From contig NZ_WWCK01000003.1 in assembly GCF_009857435.1 (NCBI RefSeq), positions 248,001 through 312,000 on the forward strand: 64,000 bases of DNA, in the 5' to 3' direction. Within the stretch, counting starts at the first letter, position 1, and the number at the start of each line of letters is the position of its first letter. Positions 1-8,577 of this stretch are shown here, piece by piece. This stretch comes from Duganella rivi. GTDB lineage: Bacteria; Pseudomonadota; Gammaproteobacteria; Burkholderiales; Burkholderiaceae_D. Made by a program: the position numbers and the translations under genes. The notes under the pieces were generated by a model. The model had not been told where the DNA came from. It made no database searches and worked only from the letters and a program-made list of their open reading frames with translations.

Positions 1-1
1 C

Positions 2-1150
2 GGCTCGGGCGCTGATGTAAGTAGCGCTGCGGTTAGCGCCGTGCCGGTAGCATCGGCTGAGAAAACGGCTGGCAGTTTGGTGTTGAAGACTGCCTTGGAG
101 GCCGAGGGAGCATTGGCGGTTTTGCTGATGCGGGCGGAAGCGCTTGGCCGCACCGAGCAGCTCGCCGCCGAGTTGATGCTGCAACGCGTACTGCGCGCTG
201 ACGGCATCCCGCTGAGCGGAGCGCTGGAAACGGCACTGTCCCAGCCATCCGCGATTGACCGGTTGGTGCAACTGGCGCCCGCGCCGGTATTGGCGCAACT
301 ACTAGTTCAGTTGCAGACGGAGTTGGCCGCGCAATTGCCATCGGTACTGCGAGCGATCGCCGCGATTGTGCCTGTTGCCCGCATTCCGGCAATGCAAAGC
401 AAGGCCCATTGGCGCAGCATTTACCAAACAGCGTTTGTCACCGCCGATCCGATTACGCCGGCAGAATTTATCCGCAGCTTGATCCGCAATCTCGGCGGCA
501 AGGCCGATACGGATCTTCCACCAGTACAGCCAGCCGCACACTCGCGTCAAGCGGCGATGCAGGCGTTGCTGCGACCGCTGGCCACCCAACCGGCCGGAAA
601 GGGGACACAAGCATACGACCAAGCGCACGAAGAACCAGCACCATTCACCGGCGAATCCAACATCCGCAACGCCGGCATGGTCATCATCGCCACCTACGCC
701 CAGCGCCTGTTCAGCATTCTCGAACTAACCAAGGACGGCCAATTCATCAGCGAAGAAGCCGCGCAGCGCGCCGTCCATCTGCTGCAATACGCGATCACCG
801 GCGCTAGCACGACGCCGGAGTACCAACTGGTGCTGAACAAACTCTTGTGCGGCATCCACGGCGGCCAGCCGATCGCGCGCGGCATCGACATCACCGACAA
901 GGAAAAAGACACCATCGAACAAATGCTCAACGGCGTCATCGCCCACTGGAAAGCCCTCGGCAAAACCTCGATCGCCGGCCTGCGCCAGACCTTCCTGCAA
1001 CGCGAAGGCCATCTGTACTTCGAAGAGGAGGCATGGCACCTCAAAATCCCTACCGCCACCTTCGACATGCTGCTGGATCGCCTGCCATGGAGCTTCGCCA
1101 TGATCAAGTTCCCCTGGATGGAACATCCCCTCCACGTGACCTGGCGCTAA
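2..1150 (+). CDS. Contractile injection system tape-measure-like protein (5' end outside window)
   Basis: The frame is open to the left edge of the window, so the true start lies upstream; a GTG at 41 is only the first internal start. Numbering from that GTG, residues 1-200 are Ala/Leu-rich and helical. Residues about 205-369 (GMVIIATYAQRLF, then a conserved LLCGI segment, and the ending WMEHPLHVTWR) resemble the C-terminal domain of the CIS_TMP family, the tape measure protein of extracellular contractile injection systems (Afp14/Pvc14 type). Such proteins set tail length inside the sheath-tube assembly. The next gene is an AAA+ ATPase 7 bp downstream, the order seen in Afp/PVC clusters, which supports the call. 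The rest of the eCIS cluster (sheath, tube, baseplate) would have to lie upstream of the window. Confidence 0.75.
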   Translation, partial: GSGADVSSAAVSAVPVASAEKTAGSLVLKTALEAEGALAVLLMRAEALGRTEQLAAELMLQRVLRADGIPLSGALETALSQPSAIDRLVQLAPAPVLAQLLVQLQTELAAQLPSVLRAIAAIVPVARIPAMQSKAHWRSIYQTAFVTADPITPAEFIRSLIRNLGGKADTDLPPVQPAAHSRQAAMQALLRPLATQPAGKGTQAYDQAHEEPAPFTGESNIRNAGMVIIATYAQRLFSILELTKDGQFISEEAAQRAVHLLQYAITGASTTPEYQLVLNKLLCGIHGGQPIARGIDITDKEKDTIEQMLNGVIAHWKALGKTSIAGLRQTFLQREGHLYFEEEAWHLKIPTATFDMLLDRLPWSFAMIKFPWMEHPLHVTWR

Positions 1151-1157
1151 CGAGACC

Positions 1158-2504
1158 ATGAAAATGAACGACATCGCCGAATGCCTCGAACGCGAAGTAG
1201 CGTGGTTCACCCAAGTGTGTGATGCCCGCTTCGAAGCCTATTTCAAGGCCGATCACGGCAGCGCGGATCTGTCCGCCCGCTGTCCGCCGCCCGACCTGGC
1301 GCGCGACAGCAGCCCGTACGCACAACTGGTGCGCGAATACGAGATGGGCTTTGCCGAGCGCGTGGTGCTGATGCTGGCCTTCATGCCGCACCTGCGCCCA
1401 CAAGTGCTCGATATGTTCCTGCTGCAAAACGCTGCCCTCGGGCGAGGCTATAGCGAAATCGGCGGCTGGCGCGGCAAGCTGCACTCTGGCTTCCTGCCGA
1501 CCTGCGAAACCGCCGCTTTCCTGCTGGCCGGCGCCGATATCGCACTGCGTTTCAAAGTCTCCAGCCTGTTCAAGGACGAACATTTCTTCACCCGAAGCGG
1601 CATGCTCAAGTTCGAACACGAAGCCAGCGGCGAGCCGATGTTCGGTTCGGCCCTGATCCTCAGTAACGAATACCTGCAACGGCTGTCCGACGGCGAAGTG
1701 CACAAGCCCGACTTCAGCGCCAGTTTCCCCGCCAAGCTGATGCAAACCAGGCTCGATTGGAGCGACCTGGTACTCAACCCGGAGGTAATGGAAGAAGTCG
1801 AACACATCGTCACCTGGCTGCGCCAGCCGCAGCACATCTTGCGCAGCTGGGGGCTCGAAAAGTCCGTCAAGCCCGGCTACCGCAGCCTGTTCTACGGCCC
1901 ACCCGGCACCGGCAAGACCCTGACGGCCAGCCTGATCGGCAAGGCGGTCGGTGCCGATGTCTACCGCATTGACCTGTCGATGATCGTCTCCAAGTACATC
2001 GGCGAGACCGAGAAGAACCTCGCCAGCGTGTTCGACCAGGCGCAGAACAAGAATTGGATCCTGTTCTTCGACGAAGCCGACTCGCTATTCGGCAAGCGTA
2101 CCCAGACCAGCAACTCCAACGACCGCCACGCCAATCAGGAGATCTCCTACCTGCTGCAACGGGTCGAGGATTTCCCGGGCGTGGTAATTCTCGCCACCAA
2201 CCTCAAGGCCAATATCGATCAGGCCTTTGCGCGGCGCTTCCAGAGCGAAGTGTATTTCGCCATGCCGGACGCCGAGCAGCGGCAGCGGCTGTGGCAAGGC
2301 TTGTTCACTGAGAACAAGCGGCTCGGCGATGACGTTGATTTTCAAGTCATCGCCGAAAAGTACGAGCTGGCGGGCGGCGCCTTGCTCAACGTGGCCCGCT
2401 ACGCGGCCATCCGCGCCGTGATGAACGGCCGCGAACGCCTCGAACAAGCCGACCTGATTGCCGGTATCGGCAAGGAACTCATGAAGGATGGGAAGACATT
2501 GTGA
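1158..2504 (+). CDS. eCIS-associated AAA+ ATPase (Afp15/Pvc15-like)
   Basis: 448 residues. The N-terminal ~230 residues are a family-specific helical region. The AAA+ module follows: Walker A GPPGTGKT at 247-254, Walker B ILFFDEAD at 301-308, and arginine finger region RRF at 359-361, so all ATPase residues are in place. In Afp and PVC particles an ATPase of this kind is encoded after the tape measure gene and is needed for particle assembly or effector loading; its precise mechanical role is not settled. The ATG at 1158 is the only start that keeps the 7 bp spacing from the upstream gene. The last codons overlap the GTG of the next gene (GTGA), so the two are probably translationally coupled. 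Confidence 0.88.
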   Translation: MKMNDIAECLEREVAWFTQVCDARFEAYFKADHGSADLSARCPPPDLARDSSPYAQLVREYEMGFAERVVLMLAFMPHLRPQVLDMFLLQNAALGRGYSEIGGWRGKLHSGFLPTCETAAFLLAGADIALRFKVSSLFKDEHFFTRSGMLKFEHEASGEPMFGSALILSNEYLQRLSDGEVHKPDFSASFPAKLMQTRLDWSDLVLNPEVMEEVEHIVTWLRQPQHILRSWGLEKSVKPGYRSLFYGPPGTGKTLTASLIGKAVGADVYRIDLSMIVSKYIGETEKNLASVFDQAQNKNWILFFDEADSLFGKRTQTSNSNDRHANQEISYLLQRVEDFPGVVILATNLKANIDQAFARRFQSEVYFAMPDAEQRQRLWQGLFTENKRLGDDVDFQVIAEKYELAGGALLNVARYAAIRAVMNGRERLEQADLIAGIGKELMKDGKTL

Positions 2505-5500
2505 AACATATCCTCGATACTCATCGCCTGAAATACCTCGGCATGCTGGCGATCTGCCACTTGGTGCTGGGCGGCGCGCTGGCGGCCAGTGTGCCCGCGC
2601 CGGCGCCGCTGTCCAAAGAGCCCGCTCGCAGCTACACCGTGGTCGGCTATAACCGCGCCATCAAGCAGGCCGACTTTGACGGCCTGGCCAAGCCGGTGGT
2701 GCTGCAAATGCAGAACCAGCTCAAGTCCATCTACAGCAAGCTGCCCGACTGGCAGACCGATTACACCATGAAGGAACAGCCGCTCAGTGACGGCATTGTT
2801 GGCCGCATCACGCTGTCGTGGCTGCAACGCTATGGCTACACCTTCAAGATCGCCACGCCGGCCGGCTATGTCGAGAGCTTGCCGCAGCACGTGGAGCGGG
2901 TGGCGGCGTTTGGCGCCGCCTATCCGGTCGAGCTAGGCGCCTTGCTGAGTCCCGCTTTCAGCAATTGGGAAGATGAGCAGCCGGCGCCGGTCAGGGCCAA
3001 GGACACGGCCATCCTGCAACGCGCCAACACGCCGGAATTGCTGGAATTGTTCAAGCGCTACAGTGCCGGCCGCACGCCGGCGCCGCGGCCATCGGCGGTG
3101 ACGGCCGACAGCGGTTATTACACCTACGAGCTGGACAAGGACGACCTCGCGCTGTTGCAGGGCAAGGATCAATTGATGCAGATGCTGGGCACGCTCAAGG
3201 ACAAGCCCTTCCATTCGCAGGAGGAGATGCGGGTTGGGTTGCTGCAAACGCTGGGCGGCATGCAGGAGTTGCACAAGACGCTGTGGCCGGTGGTCAAGAG
3301 TCAAGTGCTGGCCTACGATGGTTTCCTGATCAACGAGGCGCTGGTGGACAAGTTGCAGAAGGAGGGCGGCTGGCAGGAGTCCACGCTCGACATGCTGCGT
3401 GATATGGGCACGGTGTATCTGCAATCGCAGGAGGCGTTCGACAATCTGATCAGCGGCAAGATGACCGGCGACGAAGCGCAGAAGCTGGCCAATGCCGCGC
3501 GCGTGCTCGATAACTATCACCTCGATGCGCAAGGGCTGGAGACCATTCAGAATCAGCTGAAAAGCAATGTGCTGAACGCCGGCGTGCCGGCTGCCGTGGT
3601 ACGCATGCTGGAGCAGATCAAGGATGTGAACTATCCCGAGGCCAGCGTGTTCCGCAGCGCGGCAATTTCCAAGATCGATTTCGGGCTGGCCATGTGCAAG
3701 CTTAACTCGCCCACTAACAACGCTTACGTGGCGGGCTTGCGCATCACCGACATTGAACTCGACGCGCTGGAAAAGCAGTTGGAGCCGCTGCGCCAGCAGT
3801 CGTTGGACGGTGTGGCGCATTTGAAGGAGGGCGTGCCCGAGACCTTCAAACGCATCCGCGAGCTGCGTGCCAAGGCCGAATTGTGCGATGACGCCACCGA
3901 CAAGGCCAGCAAGGAACTGGTGCGGGACATTTACCTGAGCTATCTCGGCACGGCAATCGAGGGGCTGGCGCGCAAGAAAATCCCCGACCCGTTGCCCGAT
4001 ATCCTGATCAAGGGCGGCAAGTGCGGCTGCGCGCTGGATGACGTGGCGCGCATCAATTACGCCTTCTATCCATACTGGAAAAGCCACAAGGGCGAGCAGG
4101 CGATTAATTTCCGGGCGCTCAACCGGATCGCGTTTCAAACGCTGACGGTGGATAATTTTGGCAACTTCCAGCGCGGCGCCGATAGCTATGACGTGACGCA
4201 AAACGATGGCAATGAAACGGCCTTCGTGCGCATCGCCCATCGCTACAATTCCAAGGTTGACTGGGTGATCCAGAAAAACGATTGGGACGGCGATTGGCGC
4301 AACTTCTCGCAGCAGAGCCGCAAGGTAGTGTTTGGCAAGATTCGCGCCAATATTCTGGAACTGCTGACGGCGCCACTGAACGATACGGTCTCGCGCATCA
4401 AGAACTTCAGCACGCTTGGGCTGGAAGCGCGGCCGCGCCGTGGCGACGGCGTGACCTTGTACTTCCCCAATTATCCGACCGACGCTACCGCCACCGCCGA
4501 GTTCAACCTGTTCTTCCTTGAGCTGCGCGAGCTGCTGGACAAGAACGATCTGGGCTTGAATATCCTGGTGTCGCAAAATGTGCTGACGGCCGGCCGTAAC
4601 GGCGGGCCCGGCGCGTTCGGGCTGGCCAATCTCATCAATCTGCGCGCCAAGCGCTTAGCCACCGAACCGAATCGGCCGGGCGGCCCGGAAAATGACGAGT
4701 TCATTCTCGTGCTGCTCAATGAGCCCAGCTCCAGCGCCAAGAAGGCGCTGCGCGCCGCCATCGAAAGCGACGCCATGCTGCACGGTTCGGATCGCGCCGA
4801 CTTCCTGCGCAGTATTTTGCCGGTGCTGCACTTCGATAACCGCAACTGGCAGCAACTGGAAGACGACATCGTCTATGCACGCGACAGCTTTGGCGGGCTG
4901 GGGTTGTGGGCGCCGGATTTTGAGAATCTGGCCACGCCGGTGACCGATCCGAGCCTGTCGTGCCTGAAGTCGATGCAGTTGACCGTCTGCCTGTCGCGCA
5001 ACTACCTTGAGCCAGGATCGGAGGTTCAGCTGCCGAGCTGGATCGAAGTGTTTTCTTGCGTACAGCGCTGGGGCTTGCGCCTGACGCTGGGCATCCTGCT
5101 GCTGATCATCCTGACCACGGTGGTGCTGTTCTTCCGCTTCTGCGGCGCGCAGAACTTCCTCAAACGGAATTTCGCCTACGTGCTTGCGCTGGTCAATCTG
5201 CCGGCCACGGTGATCTTTATCTTGCTGCTGCTGTATGACCCGCAACTGGCCCGGCTGTCGTCCGGCAATTTGCCGTTCATCATCACGGCGGGCGTGCTGA
5301 TGGTGGCGCTGTTTGCCGGCTATCGTTACCTGAAGCAGCGTCGTCGCGTGCCGATGCGCCAGCGCAGTACCTTGGTGCGGCACGAGATGGGCTTCCCGAT
5401 TGTGGTGTGGCGCACCGAGGGCAATGAGCATGGCTTCCAGTGGACGCTAAAAAATACCGGCAGCGGCTACGCCATCATCAAGCGGGTTGAAATCCTGTAC

Positions 5501-5767
5501 GACAACCTGCCGTTCGCCGATGTGAAAGCGGCGATGGACTCGGTCTTGGGGCCGGATAGCGCGGTGCAGTGGAAGAACACGCCGCTGGTCGGGCAAAAGA
5601 TCGAGCCGGGCGGTGAACTACTGGCGCTGACGATCTCCGATGCAGCCGCCGCGCAGCACGTGGACGAAAAAATGAATCAAGGGCTGCTGGTGGTGAATAT
5701 TGTGTACGGCGGATCCGGCAGTGAGCATTGGGTCAGCGATGGCAAGGAAGTGCGTTCGGTTTCCTGA
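2501..5767 (+). CDS. Large exported membrane-anchored protein with degenerate GH18-like region, eCIS-linked
   Basis: 1088 residues from a GTG that overlaps the ATPase stop. A signal-like hydrophobic segment covers residues 10-30. Residues about 90-110 (DGIVGRITLSWLQR) resemble a peptidoglycan-binding repeat. From about 505 (INYAFYPYW) the sequence looks like a GH18 chitinase barrel, but the beta-4 catalytic motif DGxDxDxE is replaced by DGVTLYFPNYP near 648-659, so chitinase activity is unlikely. Three hydrophobic segments (about 857-879, 890-912, 924-943) anchor it in the membrane, with a ~140-residue C-terminal domain behind them. The tight coupling to the eCIS ATPase suggests a role in the injection system, perhaps cell-envelope binding or anchoring. 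Most characterised eCIS have no dedicated membrane component. Function is not established. Confidence 0.6.
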   Translation: MKHILDTHRLKYLGMLAICHLVLGGALAASVPAPAPLSKEPARSYTVVGYNRAIKQADFDGLAKPVVLQMQNQLKSIYSKLPDWQTDYTMKEQPLSDGIVGRITLSWLQRYGYTFKIATPAGYVESLPQHVERVAAFGAAYPVELGALLSPAFSNWEDEQPAPVRAKDTAILQRANTPELLELFKRYSAGRTPAPRPSAVTADSGYYTYELDKDDLALLQGKDQLMQMLGTLKDKPFHSQEEMRVGLLQTLGGMQELHKTLWPVVKSQVLAYDGFLINEALVDKLQKEGGWQESTLDMLRDMGTVYLQSQEAFDNLISGKMTGDEAQKLANAARVLDNYHLDAQGLETIQNQLKSNVLNAGVPAAVVRMLEQIKDVNYPEASVFRSAAISKIDFGLAMCKLNSPTNNAYVAGLRITDIELDALEKQLEPLRQQSLDGVAHLKEGVPETFKRIRELRAKAELCDDATDKASKELVRDIYLSYLGTAIEGLARKKIPDPLPDILIKGGKCGCALDDVARINYAFYPYWKSHKGEQAINFRALNRIAFQTLTVDNFGNFQRGADSYDVTQNDGNETAFVRIAHRYNSKVDWVIQKNDWDGDWRNFSQQSRKVVFGKIRANILELLTAPLNDTVSRIKNFSTLGLEARPRRGDGVTLYFPNYPTDATATAEFNLFFLELRELLDKNDLGLNILVSQNVLTAGRNGGPGAFGLANLINLRAKRLATEPNRPGGPENDEFILVLLNEPSSSAKKALRAAIESDAMLHGSDRADFLRSILPVLHFDNRNWQQLEDDIVYARDSFGGLGLWAPDFENLATPVTDPSLSCLKSMQLTVCLSRNYLEPGSEVQLPSWIEVFSCVQRWGLRLTLGILLLIILTTVVLFFRFCGAQNFLKRNFAYVLALVNLPATVIFILLLLYDPQLARLSSGNLPFIITAGVLMVALFAGYRYLKQRRRVPMRQRSTLVRHEMGFPIVVWRTEGNEHGFQWTLKNTGSGYAIIKRVEILYDNLPFADVKAAMDSVLGPDSAVQWKNTPLVGQKIEPGGELLALTISDAAAAQHVDEKMNQGLLVVNIVYGGSGSEHWVSDGKEVRSVS

Positions 5768-5796
5768 GTGTGGTTCTTTTTTAAGGAGGGATAGAG

Positions 5797-6432
5797 ATGA
5801 AAGTTCGATCGACACGGCCGGTGGAATCGCAGCGCTCGGCCAGCGCCACGTCCGGCACGGCGCAAAAGCGCAAGGCTACGGCATCGACGCACTATCAGGA
5901 CATGGCCAGCAACTCGGCCCAGTCCGCGCAATTGATGGAGCGCGCGCAGATGATGGCGGGCGGCGCGCCGGCCCAGTTGGCCGAGGATGAAGAGCTATTG
6001 CAAGGTAAGTTTGAGGCAGCACAGCTGGTGGAAGATGAGGAGCTGTTGCAGGGCAAGTTCACCGCGCAGCGCGCCGAGGTGCAGAATGATTCTGGCTTGC
6101 CGCCGCAGCTAAAGGCCGGCATTGAGTCGATGTCCGGCATGAGCATGGATCACGTCAACGTGCACTACAACTCGGATCGTCCGGCGCAGCTGAATGCACA
6201 CGCCTATGCGCAGGGTAGCGACATCCACGTCGCGCCGGGCCAGGAACAGCACCTGCCGCATGAGGCCTGGCACGTTGTGCAGCAAGCGCAAGGCCGGGTG
6301 CAGCCGACCACGCAGATGAAGGAAAGCACGCCGGTCAACGACGATCCAGGGCTGGAAAGCGAGGCCGACGTCATGGGCGCCAAAGCACTCAACATCGGAC
6401 AAGCTCAATTGAAGGCCGGCGAGCAGGAGTAG
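5797..6432 (+). CDS. eCIS core-domain (DUF4157) protein with HExxH motif
   Basis: 211 residues, preceded by a near-ideal ribosome site AAGGAGGG at 5782-5789. The N-terminal 55 residues are Ser/Thr/Ala/Gln-rich and disordered-looking. A 16-residue unit containing EDEELLQGKF occurs twice (about 60-74 and 76-90). Residues ~100-170 match the DUF4157 or eCIS_core domain: PPQLKAGIESMSGMSMD, then HEAWH at 155-159 as a zincin HExxH, and a downstream ESEAD near 187-191 that may give the third zinc ligand. DUF4157 proteins are strongly tied to eCIS clusters and often form the N-terminal part of cargo or toxins. Here the domain stands almost alone with no toxin domain after it, so it may be a loading or maturation factor or a small effector. 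Confidence 0.8.
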   Translation: MKVRSTRPVESQRSASATSGTAQKRKATASTHYQDMASNSAQSAQLMERAQMMAGGAPAQLAEDEELLQGKFEAAQLVEDEELLQGKFTAQRAEVQNDSGLPPQLKAGIESMSGMSMDHVNVHYNSDRPAQLNAHAYAQGSDIHVAPGQEQHLPHEAWHVVQQAQGRVQPTTQMKESTPVNDDPGLESEADVMGAKALNIGQAQLKAGEQE

Positions 6433-6448
6433 CGGCGTCCCTAATTCG

Positions 6449-6496
6449 TTAATGCAATATGGTTGCATTTGTGTATAATGCAGCCAACTTGCATTA
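6449..6496 (+). promoter_or_regulatory. Promoter with two tandem 19-bp palindromes
   Basis: A consensus -10 hexamer TATAAT lies at 6474-6479. Palindrome 1, AATGCAA-N5-TTGCATT, is perfect at 6451-6469, and palindrome 2, AATGCAG-N5-TTGCATT (one arm mismatch), is at 6477-6495. They are 26 bp apart and cover the -35 and -10 zones, as expected for repressor operators. The length equals a 19-bp Fur box and the outer AATG/CATT ends match Fur sites, but the inner bases differ from the Fur consensus. Confidence 0.6.
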
Positions 6497-6510
6497 ATGA
6501 AGGGGTGTTT

Positions 6511-8577
6511 ATGTACCGTTCCGGGCTGGCTGTGTGCATCGCGGCTGTTTATCCTTTGCTTGCCACGGCTGATGACGTGGTGGAGATTGTCGGCGCGCGG
6601 CAGCCGTATCGCAGCTTGTCCGCCACCGGCGCGACCAAGACTGAGACGGATCTCAAAGATCTGCCGCAAAGCGCGCGCGTGCTGACGGCCGATATGCTGC
6701 GCGACGCCGGCGTGAATCGCTTCGCCGACGCGCTGGAACTGGGCAGCGGCATTTCGCGCCAGAGTAATTTCGGCGGCGTGTGGGATAGCTACGCGGTGCG
6801 TGGCTTTACCGGCGATCCGAATTATGGTTCGGACTTTTTGGTCAATGGCTTTAGCTCCAGCCGTGGCTATAACGGCTTGCGCGACAGCGCCAATATCGCC
6901 AGCATCGAGATTCTGAAAGGCCCGGCGGCGGCGTTGTATGGACGCGGAGAACCGGGCGGCATCATCAACATCACCACGCGCAAGCCTTTATTCCAGCCTT
7001 CGTACACGGTGGAGCAATCGCTGGCGTCGCACGACACCTGGCGCAGCGCGGTGGATTTGACCGGGCCGCTGAGCGAGACGGTGGCGTATCGGCTTAACGC
7101 GGCGATAGAGCAGGGCGATAGCTTCCGCGATACGCTGTCGTCCAAGCGGCATATGGTGTCGCCGTCGGTGATCTGGCGCTTGTCGGATCAGACCACGCTG
7201 TCGTATGAGCTGGAGGCGTTTGAGCAGCAGGCTTATTTTGATCGCGGCGTGCTGGCGGTGAAGGGCAAGCTGGGATTGATTCCCAATTCGCGCTTCCTCG
7301 GCGAGCGTGCCGATGGCCCGATGACGGTGAAGTCCAGCGGACATCAGGTCTTTGTACAGCATGACTTTAACGAGCAGTGGTCGCTGCAAAGCGGGCTGTC
7401 GTACCGCAGCAGTTCGATGATGGGCTTTTCGACCGAGGCGTCGGCCTTGCAGCCGGATGGCCGCACGCTGTGGCGCCAGCGCCGTTACCGCGACTTCTCG
7501 GCGCAGGACTGGTCGGGGCGTGTTGAGTTGCTGGGCAAGGTCGGCGCGCATCATCTGCTGGTGGGCGTGGATGGCTATCGCTTTGTTGACGATCGTCTGC
7601 AACTGCGCAAGAGCCCTAACGCAAGTGCGCCTTATTCCATCGATATCTATGCGCCGGTGTATGGCGGCGTTCAGCCGACCGTGCTTGGGCCGTCGATTAA
7701 TACCCGCGAGCAGCAGTGGCAAACGGCGTTCTACGCGCAGGATCAAATCGACTTGAACGCGCAGTGGAAGGCGCTGCTTGGCGTGCGGCGCGATGCGTAT
7801 CGGCAGACTATCACCAACTACAACCGCGCCGGTTTGCAGAACCATCAAGAGCTTGATGTGACTAGCCCGCGCGCGGGCATTGTGTACCAGCCGGATAAGC
7901 AGCTGTCCTTGTATGCATCGGCTGGCAAGTCGTTCCGGCCGAATAGCGGCATTGGCATCAATAACGAATCGTTCGAGGCGGAGAGCAGCCGCGCCTACGA
8001 AACGGGCGTGAAGTATGACTCTGCGGACGGCAAGTTAAGCAGCACCCTGGCGCTGTACTCGAACCGCAAGAAGAATGTGCTGACGCTTAACCCTGTCGAT
8101 ACCAACTTCTCGCTGGCCGCCGGCGAGGTAGGTAGCAAAGGCGCGGAATTGGACGTGGCGGGCGAGATTGCGCGCAAGTTGCAGCTGTCATTCTCCTACG
8201 CTTACACCGATGCCAAAGTTTTGCGTGATAACGTGCTGGCCGTGGACGGGCGCTTGGCGAATGTGCCGAAGCAGGCGGCCAACGTGCTGCTGGTACGGGA
8301 GTTTGGCCTAGGTGGCGGTGCTCGCGCTTCGCTTGGCGGCGGCTTGAATTACGTTGGCGAGCGCAATGGCGATGTGGCGATCAGCAGCACCTTCAAGCTA
8401 CCTGCGTACACCACGGCGCGGCTGGTGTCGTCGTATTCGCCGAACGCGAAGCTGCGGCTGTCGCTCGATATCGATAACCTGTTCGATAAAGTTTATTATC
8501 CAAGCTCTTATCAGCAAACCTGGGTAGCGCCGGGCGAGGATCGCCGCATCACCTTGAAAGTGCAGTACAAGTTATGA
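6511..8577 (+). CDS. TonB-dependent siderophore receptor
   Basis: 688 residues from the ATG at 6511, which has GAAGGGG 6-12 bases upstream and opens a signal peptide ending near LLATADD. An in-frame TTG at 6463 would add 16 residues but lies inside an operator, so it was not used. The plug domain is clear: LPQSARVLTADML, AVRGF, then IEILKGPAAALYGRGEPGGIIN, the signature of FhuA/FoxA-type ferric siderophore receptors. The remainder is a 22-strand barrel ending in VQYKL. It imports a ferric chelate across the outer membrane using TonB energy. The promoter carries two tandem palindromes, consistent with metal-dependent repression. The stop overlaps the next ATG. Confidence 0.9.
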   Translation: MYRSGLAVCIAAVYPLLATADDVVEIVGARQPYRSLSATGATKTETDLKDLPQSARVLTADMLRDAGVNRFADALELGSGISRQSNFGGVWDSYAVRGFTGDPNYGSDFLVNGFSSSRGYNGLRDSANIASIEILKGPAAALYGRGEPGGIINITTRKPLFQPSYTVEQSLASHDTWRSAVDLTGPLSETVAYRLNAAIEQGDSFRDTLSSKRHMVSPSVIWRLSDQTTLSYELEAFEQQAYFDRGVLAVKGKLGLIPNSRFLGERADGPMTVKSSGHQVFVQHDFNEQWSLQSGLSYRSSSMMGFSTEASALQPDGRTLWRQRRYRDFSAQDWSGRVELLGKVGAHHLLVGVDGYRFVDDRLQLRKSPNASAPYSIDIYAPVYGGVQPTVLGPSINTREQQWQTAFYAQDQIDLNAQWKALLGVRRDAYRQTITNYNRAGLQNHQELDVTSPRAGIVYQPDKQLSLYASAGKSFRPNSGIGINNESFEAESSRAYETGVKYDSADGKLSSTLALYSNRKKNVLTLNPVDTNFSLAAGEVGSKGAELDVAGEIARKLQLSFSYAYTDAKVLRDNVLAVDGRLANVPKQAANVLLVREFGLGGGARASLGGGLNYVGERNGDVAISSTFKLPAYTTARLVSSYSPNAKLRLSLDIDNLFDKVYYPSSYQQTWVAPGEDRRITLKVQYKL

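Noticed and set aside
6451-6495. Canonical Fur box
   Set aside because: Length and outer bases fit but the inner positions do not match the GATAAT-type core, so it is reported only as a Fur-like dyad.
6463-6510. Upstream TTG start for the siderophore receptor
   Set aside because: It would place coding sequence across the -10 and operator dyads, and the ATG at 6511 has a ribosome site and signal peptide.
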